From the NCBI GenBank assembly GCA_964387685.1, contig CAYLXK010000011.1:62001-126000 (forward strand): DNA of 64,000 nt, read 5' to 3'. The position numbers were made by a program, and so were the translations under genes. The notes beneath the pieces were generated by a model. The model was not told where the DNA came from and did no database searches. It worked only from the letters and a program-made list of their open reading frames with translations. This stretch comes from Bryobacter sp964387685 (GTDB lineage: Bacteria > Acidobacteriota > Terriglobia > Bryobacterales > Bryobacteraceae). This document shows positions 30,581 to 37,723 of this stretch, one piece after another (position 1 is the first letter of the stretch; the number at the start of each line of letters is the position of its first letter).

Positions 30581-33265
30581 TTATTCCTGGCGCAGGGCGC
30601 TGGCGGGGTCGAGGCGGCTGGCGCGGCGAGCGGGTAGCCAGGCGGCGAGCGAGGCGGCGGCGGCAAGGACTAGGGCGGAGACCGATAGAGAAGCGGGGTC
30701 GAGGGGCTGTTTGCCAGCGACCTCGTTCTCGACGAACTTGGCACCGTACCAGATGACGGGGGCACCTAGAAGGAGCCCGGTGAAGGTGAGGGCCAAGCCT
30801 TCGCGGACTACCATGCGCACGACGTCTGCGGGCATCGCGCCTAAGGCGAGGCGGACGCCAATTTCGTTGCGGCGGCGGGAGGCGTTGTAGGAAATCACGC
30901 CGTAGAGGCCGATGGCGGAGAGAACCAGAGCCAGAGCGCCGAAGGCGCCGCAGAGGGTGGCGAACATGCGTTCGCGTTGGAGGCCTTTGGCGATTTGGTC
31001 CTCCATGGTGATAAGGTCCACGAGGGGCAGGTTGGGGTCGAGGCCGCGCATGGTTTCGCGAATGGCCGGCAGGACGGCCGAGGGCTTGGCCTTGGTGCGG
31101 AGGAGCACGTTGGTTTCGCGGTTGGCCGGGTCGAAGGGCATCCAGAGAACCTGAGGGCGTTGGGTGAGCGAGTTGTAAGCGATGGCGGGGGCGATGCCCA
31201 CGACCTCCGCGATGTAATCGCCGATTTGGACTTTGCGGCCTAGGAGAGAGTTGTGGGGATCCAAGAGGCGAGCGAGGTCTTCGCTCAGGACAACAACTTT
31301 GGCGCTAAGGGGGGCAGAATCTTCACGGCTGAAATTGCGGCCCACAAAGGGGCGGGAGGTTTGGGTCGGGATATAGCCGGGGGTGATGAAATTGCCGGCG
31401 ATGGGGAATGGCTTCGCGTTGCCGGGAAGCTTTACTTCGTCCCACCAACCGCCGCCGTCGAGGGGCCGGACCATGGCGAGACCGACGGATTCCACGCCAG
31501 GAGTTTGGGCGAGGCTGCGCTCAAGATTGGCGTAGAAGGCGGCGAGGCGTTCTTTTGCATAGCCCGAAGTGCCGGGGCGCACGGAAAAGATGACGAGGTT
31601 GCGGCGATCAAAGCCGGGGTCGAGATTTTCGATGGATTGGAGATTGCGGACGAACAAGACGGCGGCGGCGACGAGGACGATGGAGAAGGCCATTTGACCG
31701 ACGATCAGCAGCTTGCCGGGGGTGTACCAATGACGGGCGGCGGCCCCGAGACTACCCGAGCCCTCCTTCAGGGCGGCACTGGTATCGAGATTGGCGCTAC
31801 GCCAGGCGGGGAACAACCCGAATAGAAGAAGAGTGAAGAGGGTGAAGCCGATGGCGGCGAAGATCATGGGGAGATCGATGCCAATTTCGAAGGCGGCGCG
31901 GCTGCGGCGGTCAGCCAGGAAAGTGGCGAGAAGATTCGACGATAGGTAAGCAACTGCGATACTGGCGAGTCCGCCGAGGGCGGCAAGGAGGGCGCTTTCC
32001 GTGAGGAACTGGCGCATTAGGCGGGCGCGGGCGCAACCGAGGGAGATGCGGAGGGCGACTTCCTTGGCGCGGGCAGTGGCGCGGGCCAAGAGGAGGTTGG
32101 CGATGTTGGCGCACGCAATGGCGAGGACGAGAAGGACAAGGCCGGCGAGAACATAGAGGGATTGGCGATAGTTACGGCGGAAGTTTCCAAGGCCGGAAGA
32201 GCCGTCTTCGACCTTGATGCGAGGGGCAGTGGCGAGATTTTTTGGCTGCTTGGACCACGACTTTTGAAAGACCGTCTGGAGGAGCGACTCAAGCTGCTCT
32301 GGCGAGACGCCGGAAGCGCGGCGAGCGATGACTTTGGTCCACCAGTAGTCGGCGTTGACGAGCGGAGAGAGGGGACCATGTTCTTGGGCAAGCCAGGCGC
32401 CATGGACGGTAGGCGAGTAAAGGTCGGTATCGTCGCCGGGGATAAGGCCATAGAAAGAGGCGGGGAGAACGCCGAGGATGGCATAGGGGCGGTTGTTGAT
32501 GCGCAAGGTTTTGCCGACGGCGGCGGGGTCGGCGGATAGGAAGGATTTCCAGAAGCGATGCGTGAGGACGACGGTCGGGGCGGCGGAGGCTTGATCGTCC
32601 GAATCGGCGATGAGGCGTCCATGAACGGGGCGCTGGCCCATGACCTCGAAGAAGTTGCCGCTGACGGGGCGCTGCTTGGCGACCGTAGGACGGCCGGCGA
32701 AGACGATGCTGACGTCGTCGGAGTGTTGGTAGGAGGCGAGGTTCGCTTTGCCCTGGAGGGCCGAACGCATGGAAAGATAGGATTGGTGGCCGAAGAAGTC
32801 GGCGACGTGGCTGACCTTATCCTCGCTTCGGTACATGCTGCCGGAGGACATGCGGAAAAGGCCATGATCGCGGCCTTTGGATTGCCAAAAGACGAGGGAC
32901 AACTGTTCAGGCGCGGGGACGGGCAGGCTGCGCCAGAGAACGGTGTGCATGAGAGAGACGATGGCGGTGTTGGCGCCGATGCCGAGGGCGAGCGAGAGGA
33001 CGGCGGCCAAGGTGACGGCGGGGGTTTTCCACATCATGCGCCAGCCGAAGTGGAGGTCTTGGACGAAGGACTGGAGCCAGGACCAGCGGGATTCGTCGCG
33101 GCATAGTTCCGTGATTTGGGTGGGGCCGCCGAATTCTTTTTTGGCTAGGATGCGCGCTTCGGCGAGGGGGTGACCGCGGCGGACGAATTCATCGGTGAGT
33201 TCGGCGAGGTGGTGGGCAAGCTCGCGTTGGAGGTCGGCGTCCTGCTTTTGCCAGGGGAAGTTCAT
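30581..33265 (-). CDS. ADOP-family ABC transporter permease (MacB/FtsX type)
   Basis: An 894-residue permease of the acidobacterial duplicated orphan permease type. An N-terminal cytoplasmic helical segment (LQRELAHHLAELTDEFVRRGHP) precedes the first membrane helix (VTLAAVLSLALGIGANTAI). A large MacB-like periplasmic domain follows, then three helices around residues 370-500, a second periplasmic domain and the last helices (LSAIGLYGVISYNASRRRNEIGVRLALG). Two FtsX domains are thus fused in one chain. No ATPase gene is adjacent, which is typical of ADOPs, and the substrate is unknown. The padR gene lies 4 bp upstream, so the pair should form one autoregulated unit. Confidence 0.92.
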   Translation of the reverse strand: MNFPWQKQDADLQRELAHHLAELTDEFVRRGHPLAEARILAKKEFGGPTQITELCRDESRWSWLQSFVQDLHFGWRMMWKTPAVTLAAVLSLALGIGANTAIVSLMHTVLWRSLPVPAPEQLSLVFWQSKGRDHGLFRMSSGSMYRSEDKVSHVADFFGHQSYLSMRSALQGKANLASYQHSDDVSIVFAGRPTVAKQRPVSGNFFEVMGQRPVHGRLIADSDDQASAAPTVVLTHRFWKSFLSADPAAVGKTLRINNRPYAILGVLPASFYGLIPGDDTDLYSPTVHGAWLAQEHGPLSPLVNADYWWTKVIARRASGVSPEQLESLLQTVFQKSWSKQPKNLATAPRIKVEDGSSGLGNFRRNYRQSLYVLAGLVLLVLAIACANIANLLLARATARAKEVALRISLGCARARLMRQFLTESALLAALGGLASIAVAYLSSNLLATFLADRRSRAAFEIGIDLPMIFAAIGFTLFTLLLFGLFPAWRSANLDTSAALKEGSGSLGAAARHWYTPGKLLIVGQMAFSIVLVAAAVLFVRNLQSIENLDPGFDRRNLVIFSVRPGTSGYAKERLAAFYANLERSLAQTPGVESVGLAMVRPLDGGGWWDEVKLPGNAKPFPIAGNFITPGYIPTQTSRPFVGRNFSREDSAPLSAKVVVLSEDLARLLDPHNSLLGRKVQIGDYIAEVVGIAPAIAYNSLTQRPQVLWMPFDPANRETNVLLRTKAKPSAVLPAIRETMRGLDPNLPLVDLITMEDQIAKGLQRERMFATLCGAFGALALVLSAIGLYGVISYNASRRRNEIGVRLALGAMPADVVRMVVREGLALTFTGLLLGAPVIWYGAKFVENEVAGKQPLDPASLSVSALVLAAAASLAAWLPARRASRLDPASALRQE

Positions 33266-33269
33266 GGCG

Positions 33270-33608
33270 TCATGCTCCTAGGACCAAGGAGATGGCTTGG
33301 GCGTAGCGGTGCCAATCTTCTAGCTCCGTCTTTAGTTGGCGGCGACCGGCGGGCGTGAGCGAATAGAACTTGGCCATGCGGCCGTTGTCGGATTCGCGCC
33401 ACTGGCTTTGGATGAGGTTCTTGCGTTCCAGGCGGTGGAGCGCGGGGTAGAGAGAGCCTTGCTGGACCTGGAGGACTTCCATGGACGTGACGAGGATGCG
33501 CTGCGCGATGGCGTAACCGTGAAGAGGACCCGGGGCGATGGTCTTGAGGAGAAGGAGATCAAGAGTGCCCTGGAGGAGGTCGGATTTCTTTTCTGTTTTT
33601 TCAGGCAT
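33270..33608 (-). CDS. PadR family transcriptional regulator
   Basis: A 112-residue winged-helix regulator with the PadR core LLQGTLDLLLLKTIAPGPLHGYAIAQRI, QVQQGSLYPALHRLERK and GRMAKFYSLTPAGRRQL. Acidobacteria commonly place such a gene directly before an ADOP permease, and it is expected to repress the pair. ATG 33608 is used; the longer frame to 33656 would run through the putative operator. Its inducer is unknown. Confidence 0.93.
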   Translation of the reverse strand: MPEKTEKKSDLLQGTLDLLLLKTIAPGPLHGYAIAQRILVTSMEVLQVQQGSLYPALHRLERKNLIQSQWRESDNGRMAKFYSLTPAGRRQLKTELEDWHRYAQAISLVLGA

Positions 33609-33619
33609 ACCTATGATGT

Positions 33620-33648
33620 CTACACGTAAGTTACGCCGACATGTGTAG
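33620..33648. promoter_or_regulatory. Putative PadR operator upstream of padR-ADOP
   Basis: CTACAC (33620-33625) and GTGTAG (33643-33648) form an inverted repeat with a 17-bp spacer, 12 bp upstream of the padR start. Inside it CGTAAGTTACG (33625-33635) is an 11-bp palindrome. TACA/TGTA-type inverted repeats are typical of PadR-family sites, so autoregulation is likely. Binding is inferred only. Confidence 0.5.
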
Positions 33649-33670
33649 GATGTCAAGGTATGGAGGCGGA

Positions 33671-34099
33671 TTAGAGGGACAGGGCGGAGAGGAGGTCGGT
33701 TTGGGAGAAATCGGAACCCTTGAAGAGGAGGGGTTCGCGGACAGACTTGGCGAGGGCGTAGGCGAAGCAGTCGCCGTAATTCAAGCCCGCGGGGTGGCGG
33801 CCTTTGCCGAAGAGGTCGTAGGCCTGGCGGGCGATTTTGGCTTGTTCGAAGGTGATGGGTTCGATTTGAATGGACAGCTCTTCCAAGAATCCATCAAGTT
33901 GGGCTCGATTCAGTTGACTGCCTCGGCGGTCTACGATCATGGCGATCTCCAGATAGGAGGCCGCAGATAGACGGAGAATCTTTGCAGCGCCGATGATCCG
34001 GCTGTAGGTTAGAGCGTCCGGCTCATTCATGAGAATGGCTATGAGGGCTGAAGAGTCTATGACCAAGACTCGCTCACTTGGGGAGACCGTTCTCGTCAT
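33671..34099 (-). CDS. vapC: VapC-type PIN-domain toxin
   Basis: A 142-residue PIN-domain ribonuclease. Acidic active-site residues are seen in VLVIDSSALIAIL (first Asp), SAASYLEIAM (Glu) and NYGDCFAYALAK (Asp), with the usual C-terminal LLFKGSDF. It probably cleaves an RNA target, such as a tRNA, when released from its antitoxin. ATG 34099 overlaps vapB by 26 bp; a TTG start just after the vapB stop would remove the first 11 residues and is also plausible. It forms a type II toxin-antitoxin pair with the upstream gene. Confidence 0.88.
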   Translation of the reverse strand: MTRTVSPSERVLVIDSSALIAILMNEPDALTYSRIIGAAKILRLSAASYLEIAMIVDRRGSQLNRAQLDGFLEELSIQIEPITFEQAKIARQAYDLFGKGRHPAGLNYGDCFAYALAKSVREPLLFKGSDFSQTDLLSALSL

Positions 34100-34331
34100 A
34101 GAGCATGGTCGCGTGGTCTTCGGATCGAAGCGTGGGGTCCATCCCGGCAGAAAAACGCTTCGCGAACTCCATGATGCGCTCGGCCTTGGTGAGGGGCTGG
34201 CGTTTTTCGCGTTCCTCCTCTAGGCGCTTTTGTAGCGCGAGGATGACGACGGTGGTGAGGGATTCGCCGGTTAAGGCGGCAAGCTCATGGGCCAGTTTGT
34301 GGGCTTGCGGGTTTTTGATGTTGAGGCTCAC
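34074..34331 (-). CDS. vapB: VapB-type antitoxin
   Basis: An 85-residue antitoxin of the PSK family: MSLNIKNPQAHKLAHELAALTGESLT, then ALQKRLEEEREKR, with a C-terminal toxin-binding segment. It would bind the operator as a dimer through its N-terminal ribbon-helix-helix-like part and neutralise the PIN toxin. The start is GTG 34331; the Shine-Dalgarno is weak. The repeated short motifs GGTAGAA (near 34337 and 34351 on the top strand) upstream may belong to the operator. Confidence 0.85.
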   Translation of the reverse strand: MSLNIKNPQAHKLAHELAALTGESLTTVVILALQKRLEEEREKRQPLTKAERIMEFAKRFSAGMDPTLRSEDHATMLYDENGLPK

Positions 34332-34367
34332 TAGAATGGTAGAACTCGATGGTAGAATAGCAGAATT

Positions 34368-35513
34368 CTAATTCGGAAAGGCTTCGAGGAGGCGGTCGCC
34401 GTCGAGGAAGAAGCGGCTAAGTTGTTTTTTTTCAATAATATCGAGGCCGAGGTCGGTGGCGATGAGGAGTCGGGGGCCGGAGCGGAGGAAGGCGTGGGGG
34501 ATGTCGGGGAGGCCGATCTTTTCGATTTGCTTGGAGGCACGGTCGATGCGGAGGAGACCGCCGGGGGAGTCTCCCCATTCGCCACGATGGACGAGGCCGA
34601 GCCAGATCGCGTCTGGCTCGACGAGCAATGCGGAGGTGGAGGCCTTTTGCATTTCCGGTGGAGATTCGACGACGAACTTGCGGGCGGCGGTATCGAAATA
34701 GCCGTAGCCACCGGTGCCGCTGTAGCCTTCGCCATAGTAGAAGGTTTTTCCGAACCAGAGGACGCCGTCGTGAATTTGCCAGGGACCGATGGCTTCTTCC
34801 TGTTGGGGACGGGAAGACTGGGGGAAAGGATAGTAGCGGGGCTTGGGCGCGCTGCGGTCGGTGATGCTGTAGAGGCCGGCTTCGTCGGCCGTATTCTTGC
34901 GGCTGCCGCGCTCGAGGGCGAAGGCGTTTTGGGGGCCGAAGCGGTTAGAAGGCGGCGGGAACGCGAATGTACTGGTAGTGAGAGTGGAAGGGGACGAGGG
35001 ATCGAAGGCGAGCGTTTTTCCGTCACGGGTGCGGAAGGCGACCCTGGTTCCGTGGGCGGCGAGCTGGACGATGGAGACGCGGTTGGAGCGGGAGCTGCCA
35101 CGAAGGGATTTCGAAGACAGATCGTAGCGGAATTTTTCGTGGACGACGATGTTTCCTTTCTCGGCGGCGCAGGAGAGGATGAACTCGGTAGGTGAGGCGT
35201 GAACGGGGCGGGCGAGGCATTCGCCGTCGCCATGGCCGGGGAGGATGGCGAGACGGTAGACTTTGCCGGGGTCCGAGCGGCTTTGGAGGAAGAGGCCGAG
35301 TTGGGTGCCTGGTCCCCACCATTTGCCGTGGCCTTTGCGGGATGAAAGGGCGGCGACGAGATCGAGATCGGGATCGACGGAGGTGCGGGAGAGGATTTCG
35401 GTATCGAGGGGGAGGAGAGCGGCGATGGCGCGGTCTGAGGGGGAGGCGGGCCGGAATGGGGGCGCGAGGAGGACCGTCAGAAGGGACAGCAAGACGGTAC
35501 GGAACGAGTCCAT
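34368..35513 (-). CDS. Exported hypothetical protein, possible beta-propeller
   Basis: A 381-residue protein with an N-terminal signal peptide (FRTVLLSLLTVLLAPPF). The rest holds repeated strand-rich blocks with pairs such as DGVLWFGKTFYYG, DAIWLGLVHRGEW, LLRIDRASKQIEKIGLP and RLLIATDLGLDII. These blocks resemble the two-component-regulator-propeller or WD-type blades that report values at each turn. No catalytic motif is visible and I do not recognise the family. It stands alone between the vapBC pair and argG on the minus strand. Confidence 0.6.
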   Translation of the reverse strand: MDSFRTVLLSLLTVLLAPPFRPASPSDRAIAALLPLDTEILSRTSVDPDLDLVAALSSRKGHGKWWGPGTQLGLFLQSRSDPGKVYRLAILPGHGDGECLARPVHASPTEFILSCAAEKGNIVVHEKFRYDLSSKSLRGSSRSNRVSIVQLAAHGTRVAFRTRDGKTLAFDPSSPSTLTTSTFAFPPPSNRFGPQNAFALERGSRKNTADEAGLYSITDRSAPKPRYYPFPQSSRPQQEEAIGPWQIHDGVLWFGKTFYYGEGYSGTGGYGYFDTAARKFVVESPPEMQKASTSALLVEPDAIWLGLVHRGEWGDSPGGLLRIDRASKQIEKIGLPDIPHAFLRSGPRLLIATDLGLDIIEKKQLSRFFLDGDRLLEAFPN

Positions 35514-35572
35514 GTCTATAGGGTAAGGCGGGGGGGCGCGTGAGGCGGACGGCTTAGGCGAAGGGACTGGCG

Positions 35573-36919
35573 TTACTCCGAAGGCGGGGGACCCGAGTCT
35601 TCGAGGAGCTTGAGGCCTTCGAAGGTGGAGGGGGCGATGAGGCCGGCTTCGGCGTAGACGAAGAGTTTGGCGCGGGAGTCGGCGATGTCGAGGTTGCGCA
35701 TGGTGAGTTGGCCGATGCGGTCGAGGGGGGTAAAGGCGCCGTCGACCTTCTCCATGGAGAGGCGCTCGGGGGCGTAGGTTAGGTTGGGGGATTCGGTGTT
35801 GAGGATCGAATAGTCGTTGCCGCGGCGCAACTCGAGGGTGACTTCGCCGGTAACGGCTTTGGCGACCCAGCGCTGGAGGGTTTCGCGGAGCATCATGGAC
35901 TGGGGATCGAACCAGCGGCCCTCATAGAGCAGGCGGCCCAGCCTTCTACCCATGGTGTGGTACTGATCGAGAGTGCCTTCGTTGTGGATGCCGGTGAGGA
36001 GGCGCTCATAGGCAATGAAGAAGAGCGCGAGAGCGGGAGCCTCGTAGATGCCGCGGCTCTTGGCCTCGATGATGCGATTCTCGATTTGATCGCTCATGCC
36101 GAGGCCGTGGCGGCCGCCGATTAAGTTCGCCTCCAGGACCATGTCGACGGGGCTCGCGAAGGTTTTGCCGTTGAGGGCGACGGGGAGGCCTTCTTCGAAA
36201 CGGACGCGGACTTCTTCGGGCTTGACGGCGACGTCTTCGCGCCAGAAGGGGACGCCCATGATGGGATCGACGATGCGGATGCCGGTGGAGAGGCTTTCGA
36301 GGTCCTTAGCTTCGTGGGTGGCGCCCCAGATGTTGGAGTCTGTCGAGTAGGCCTTTTCCTTGGACATTTTGTAGCCGAGGCCGGCGCGCTCGAGGAGCTC
36401 GCTCATTTCCTTGCGGCCGCCGAGCTCGTTGTTGAAGGTCTGGTCGAGCCAGGGCTTGTAGATTTTGAGCGCGGGGTTGACCATGAGGCCGTAGCGGTAG
36501 AAGCGCTCGATGTCGTTGCCCTTATACGTCGAGCCGTCGCCCCAGATGTGGACGGCATCTTCCTTCATGGCGCCGACGAGCATGGTGCCAGTGACGGCGC
36601 GGCCGATCGGCGTTGTATTGAAATAGGGCACGCCGGCGGTGGTGATATGAAAGGCCCCGCACTGGAGGGCGGCGAGGCCCTCGCGAACGAGTTGCGCGCG
36701 GCAATCGATGAGACGGGCGGCTTCGGCGCCGCACTCAAGGGCACGCTTGGGGATGGCGTCGTAGTCGGGCTCGTCGGGCTGGCCGAGGTTGGCGGTGTAG
36801 CAGTAAGGGATGGCACCCTTTTCGCGCATCCAGTAGATGGCGGCAGAGGTATCGAGGCCGCCGGAGAAAGCAATGCCGACTTTGTCGCCGATGGGGAGAG
36901 ATTGGAGAATGTTGCCCAT
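35573..36919 (-). CDS. argG: Argininosuccinate synthase (long, E. coli type)
   Basis: Joins citrulline and aspartate with ATP in arginine synthesis. At 448 residues it matches the E. coli-type subgroup (447 residues) rather than the roughly 400-residue form. Visible are the PP-loop VGIAFSGGLDTSAAIYWMREKG, YCYTANLGQPDEPDYDAIP, GAMKEDAVHIWGDGSTYKGNDIERFYRYG (in parts) and SDSNIW-type specificity residues (YSTDSNIWGATHEAKDLE). No other arginine genes are adjacent. A 78-bp gap separates it from the divergent antitoxin gene. Confidence 0.97.
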   Translation of the reverse strand: MGNILQSLPIGDKVGIAFSGGLDTSAAIYWMREKGAIPYCYTANLGQPDEPDYDAIPKRALECGAEAARLIDCRAQLVREGLAALQCGAFHITTAGVPYFNTTPIGRAVTGTMLVGAMKEDAVHIWGDGSTYKGNDIERFYRYGLMVNPALKIYKPWLDQTFNNELGGRKEMSELLERAGLGYKMSKEKAYSTDSNIWGATHEAKDLESLSTGIRIVDPIMGVPFWREDVAVKPEEVRVRFEEGLPVALNGKTFASPVDMVLEANLIGGRHGLGMSDQIENRIIEAKSRGIYEAPALALFFIAYERLLTGIHNEGTLDQYHTMGRRLGRLLYEGRWFDPQSMMLRETLQRWVAKAVTGEVTLELRRGNDYSILNTESPNLTYAPERLSMEKVDGAFTPLDRIGQLTMRNLDIADSRAKLFVYAEAGLIAPSTFEGLKLLEDSGPPPSE

Positions 36920-36997
36920 GAGTGTTGGAGGGAATTTTTAGTTTAGCGTTGGAGCAGAGATGGCGATGGGGGCAAAGCCGTTATGATCGGAATTGAG

Positions 36998-37285
36998 ATG
37001 ACGCTGCGAATCAGTGAGGCGGAATTTTTGCGGGACGCGCGGGCGATTCTGGACAAGGTGGAGCGCGGGGACGAGGTGATCGTGGAGCGGGCGGATCATA
37101 GCGCTGTGGCAGTGTTGAAGCAGCCGGAGTGGAAGTTTCGTTCCATCGAGGAAAGCATCGCGCGCGCGAAAGCGTTTGAAGCAAAGATTGGGTACGCGCC
37201 GGTACCGGACGAAGATTTTGCGCGCGACGTGGAAGAGTACGTGAATTCGCATCGCGAGCCTATCCGAAACGTTTGGGACGAGTAA
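36998..37285 (+). CDS. Antitoxin of a VapBC-like pair (Phd/YefM-like N-terminus)
   Basis: A 95-residue protein: MTLRISEAEFLRDARAILDK, then VERGDEVIVERADHSAVAVL and QPEW, the pattern of Phd/YefM-type antitoxins that arrange DNA binding and a C-terminal toxin-binding tail (EEYVNSHREPIRNVWDE). ATG 36998 is preferred over 36983 because homologues begin with M-x-x-R-I-S-E-A. The PIN-domain gene starts immediately after its stop codon. The promoter should lie in the 78-bp gap to argG. Confidence 0.82.
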   Translation: MTLRISEAEFLRDARAILDKVERGDEVIVERADHSAVAVLKQPEWKFRSIEESIARAKAFEAKIGYAPVPDEDFARDVEEYVNSHREPIRNVWDE

Positions 37286-37723
37286 GTGGGTATCTGTCTC
37301 GATTCGAGCGTGTTGGTCTTTGCCGAACGCCGATCCAGCCCGGTTAGCGAATTGCTGGAATCTCTCCGAGTGAACGTAGGTGTAAAGGAAGCTTGGATCT
37401 CGGCGGTGAGCGTATTGGAATTGGAACACGGCTATCATCGGTCCCAATCTGCGGAGCAGGCTCGGAAGCGCCGCGACTACTTGGAATCGATTTTGGAGAC
37501 GATTGAGGTCATACCGTTGACTGTGGAGATCGCTAGAAGCATCAGCAAGATCGATGCGACTAGACGTGCGGCCGGAATCGTCATTCCATTTGCGGACCTA
37601 CTCATTGGCGGAAGCGCCGTTTACTTTAGAGCGGACATCATGACGCGTAACGAGCGGCACTTTCGGATGATTCCAGGACAGACGGTTCACTCGATGGAAT
37701 CGTTGCGGTTGGGGACTTCGTAA
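37286..37723 (+). CDS. VapC-type PIN-domain toxin (second pair)
   Basis: A 145-residue PIN-domain protein: GICLDSSVLVFAER (first Asp), ISAVSVLELEHGY (Glu), and GIVIPFADLLIGGSAVYF with RNERHFRMIPG at the C-terminus, which carries the conserved toxin ending. The start is GTG 37286, directly after the antitoxin TAA. It is a different subgroup from the vapC at 33.7 kb, so the two pairs are not recent duplicates. The 3' end overlaps the convergent AddA-like gene by 37 bp. Confidence 0.86.
   Translation: MGICLDSSVLVFAERRSSPVSELLESLRVNVGVKEAWISAVSVLELEHGYHRSQSAEQARKRRDYLESILETIEVIPLTVEIARSISKIDATRRAAGIVIPFADLLIGGSAVYFRADIMTRNERHFRMIPGQTVHSMESLRLGTS

Noticed and set aside
33671..37723. Defence island around the two VapBC-like pairs
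   Set aside because: Only two small unrelated toxin-antitoxin pairs flank argG and an exported protein; no restriction, CBASS, Abi or phage-related genes are present.
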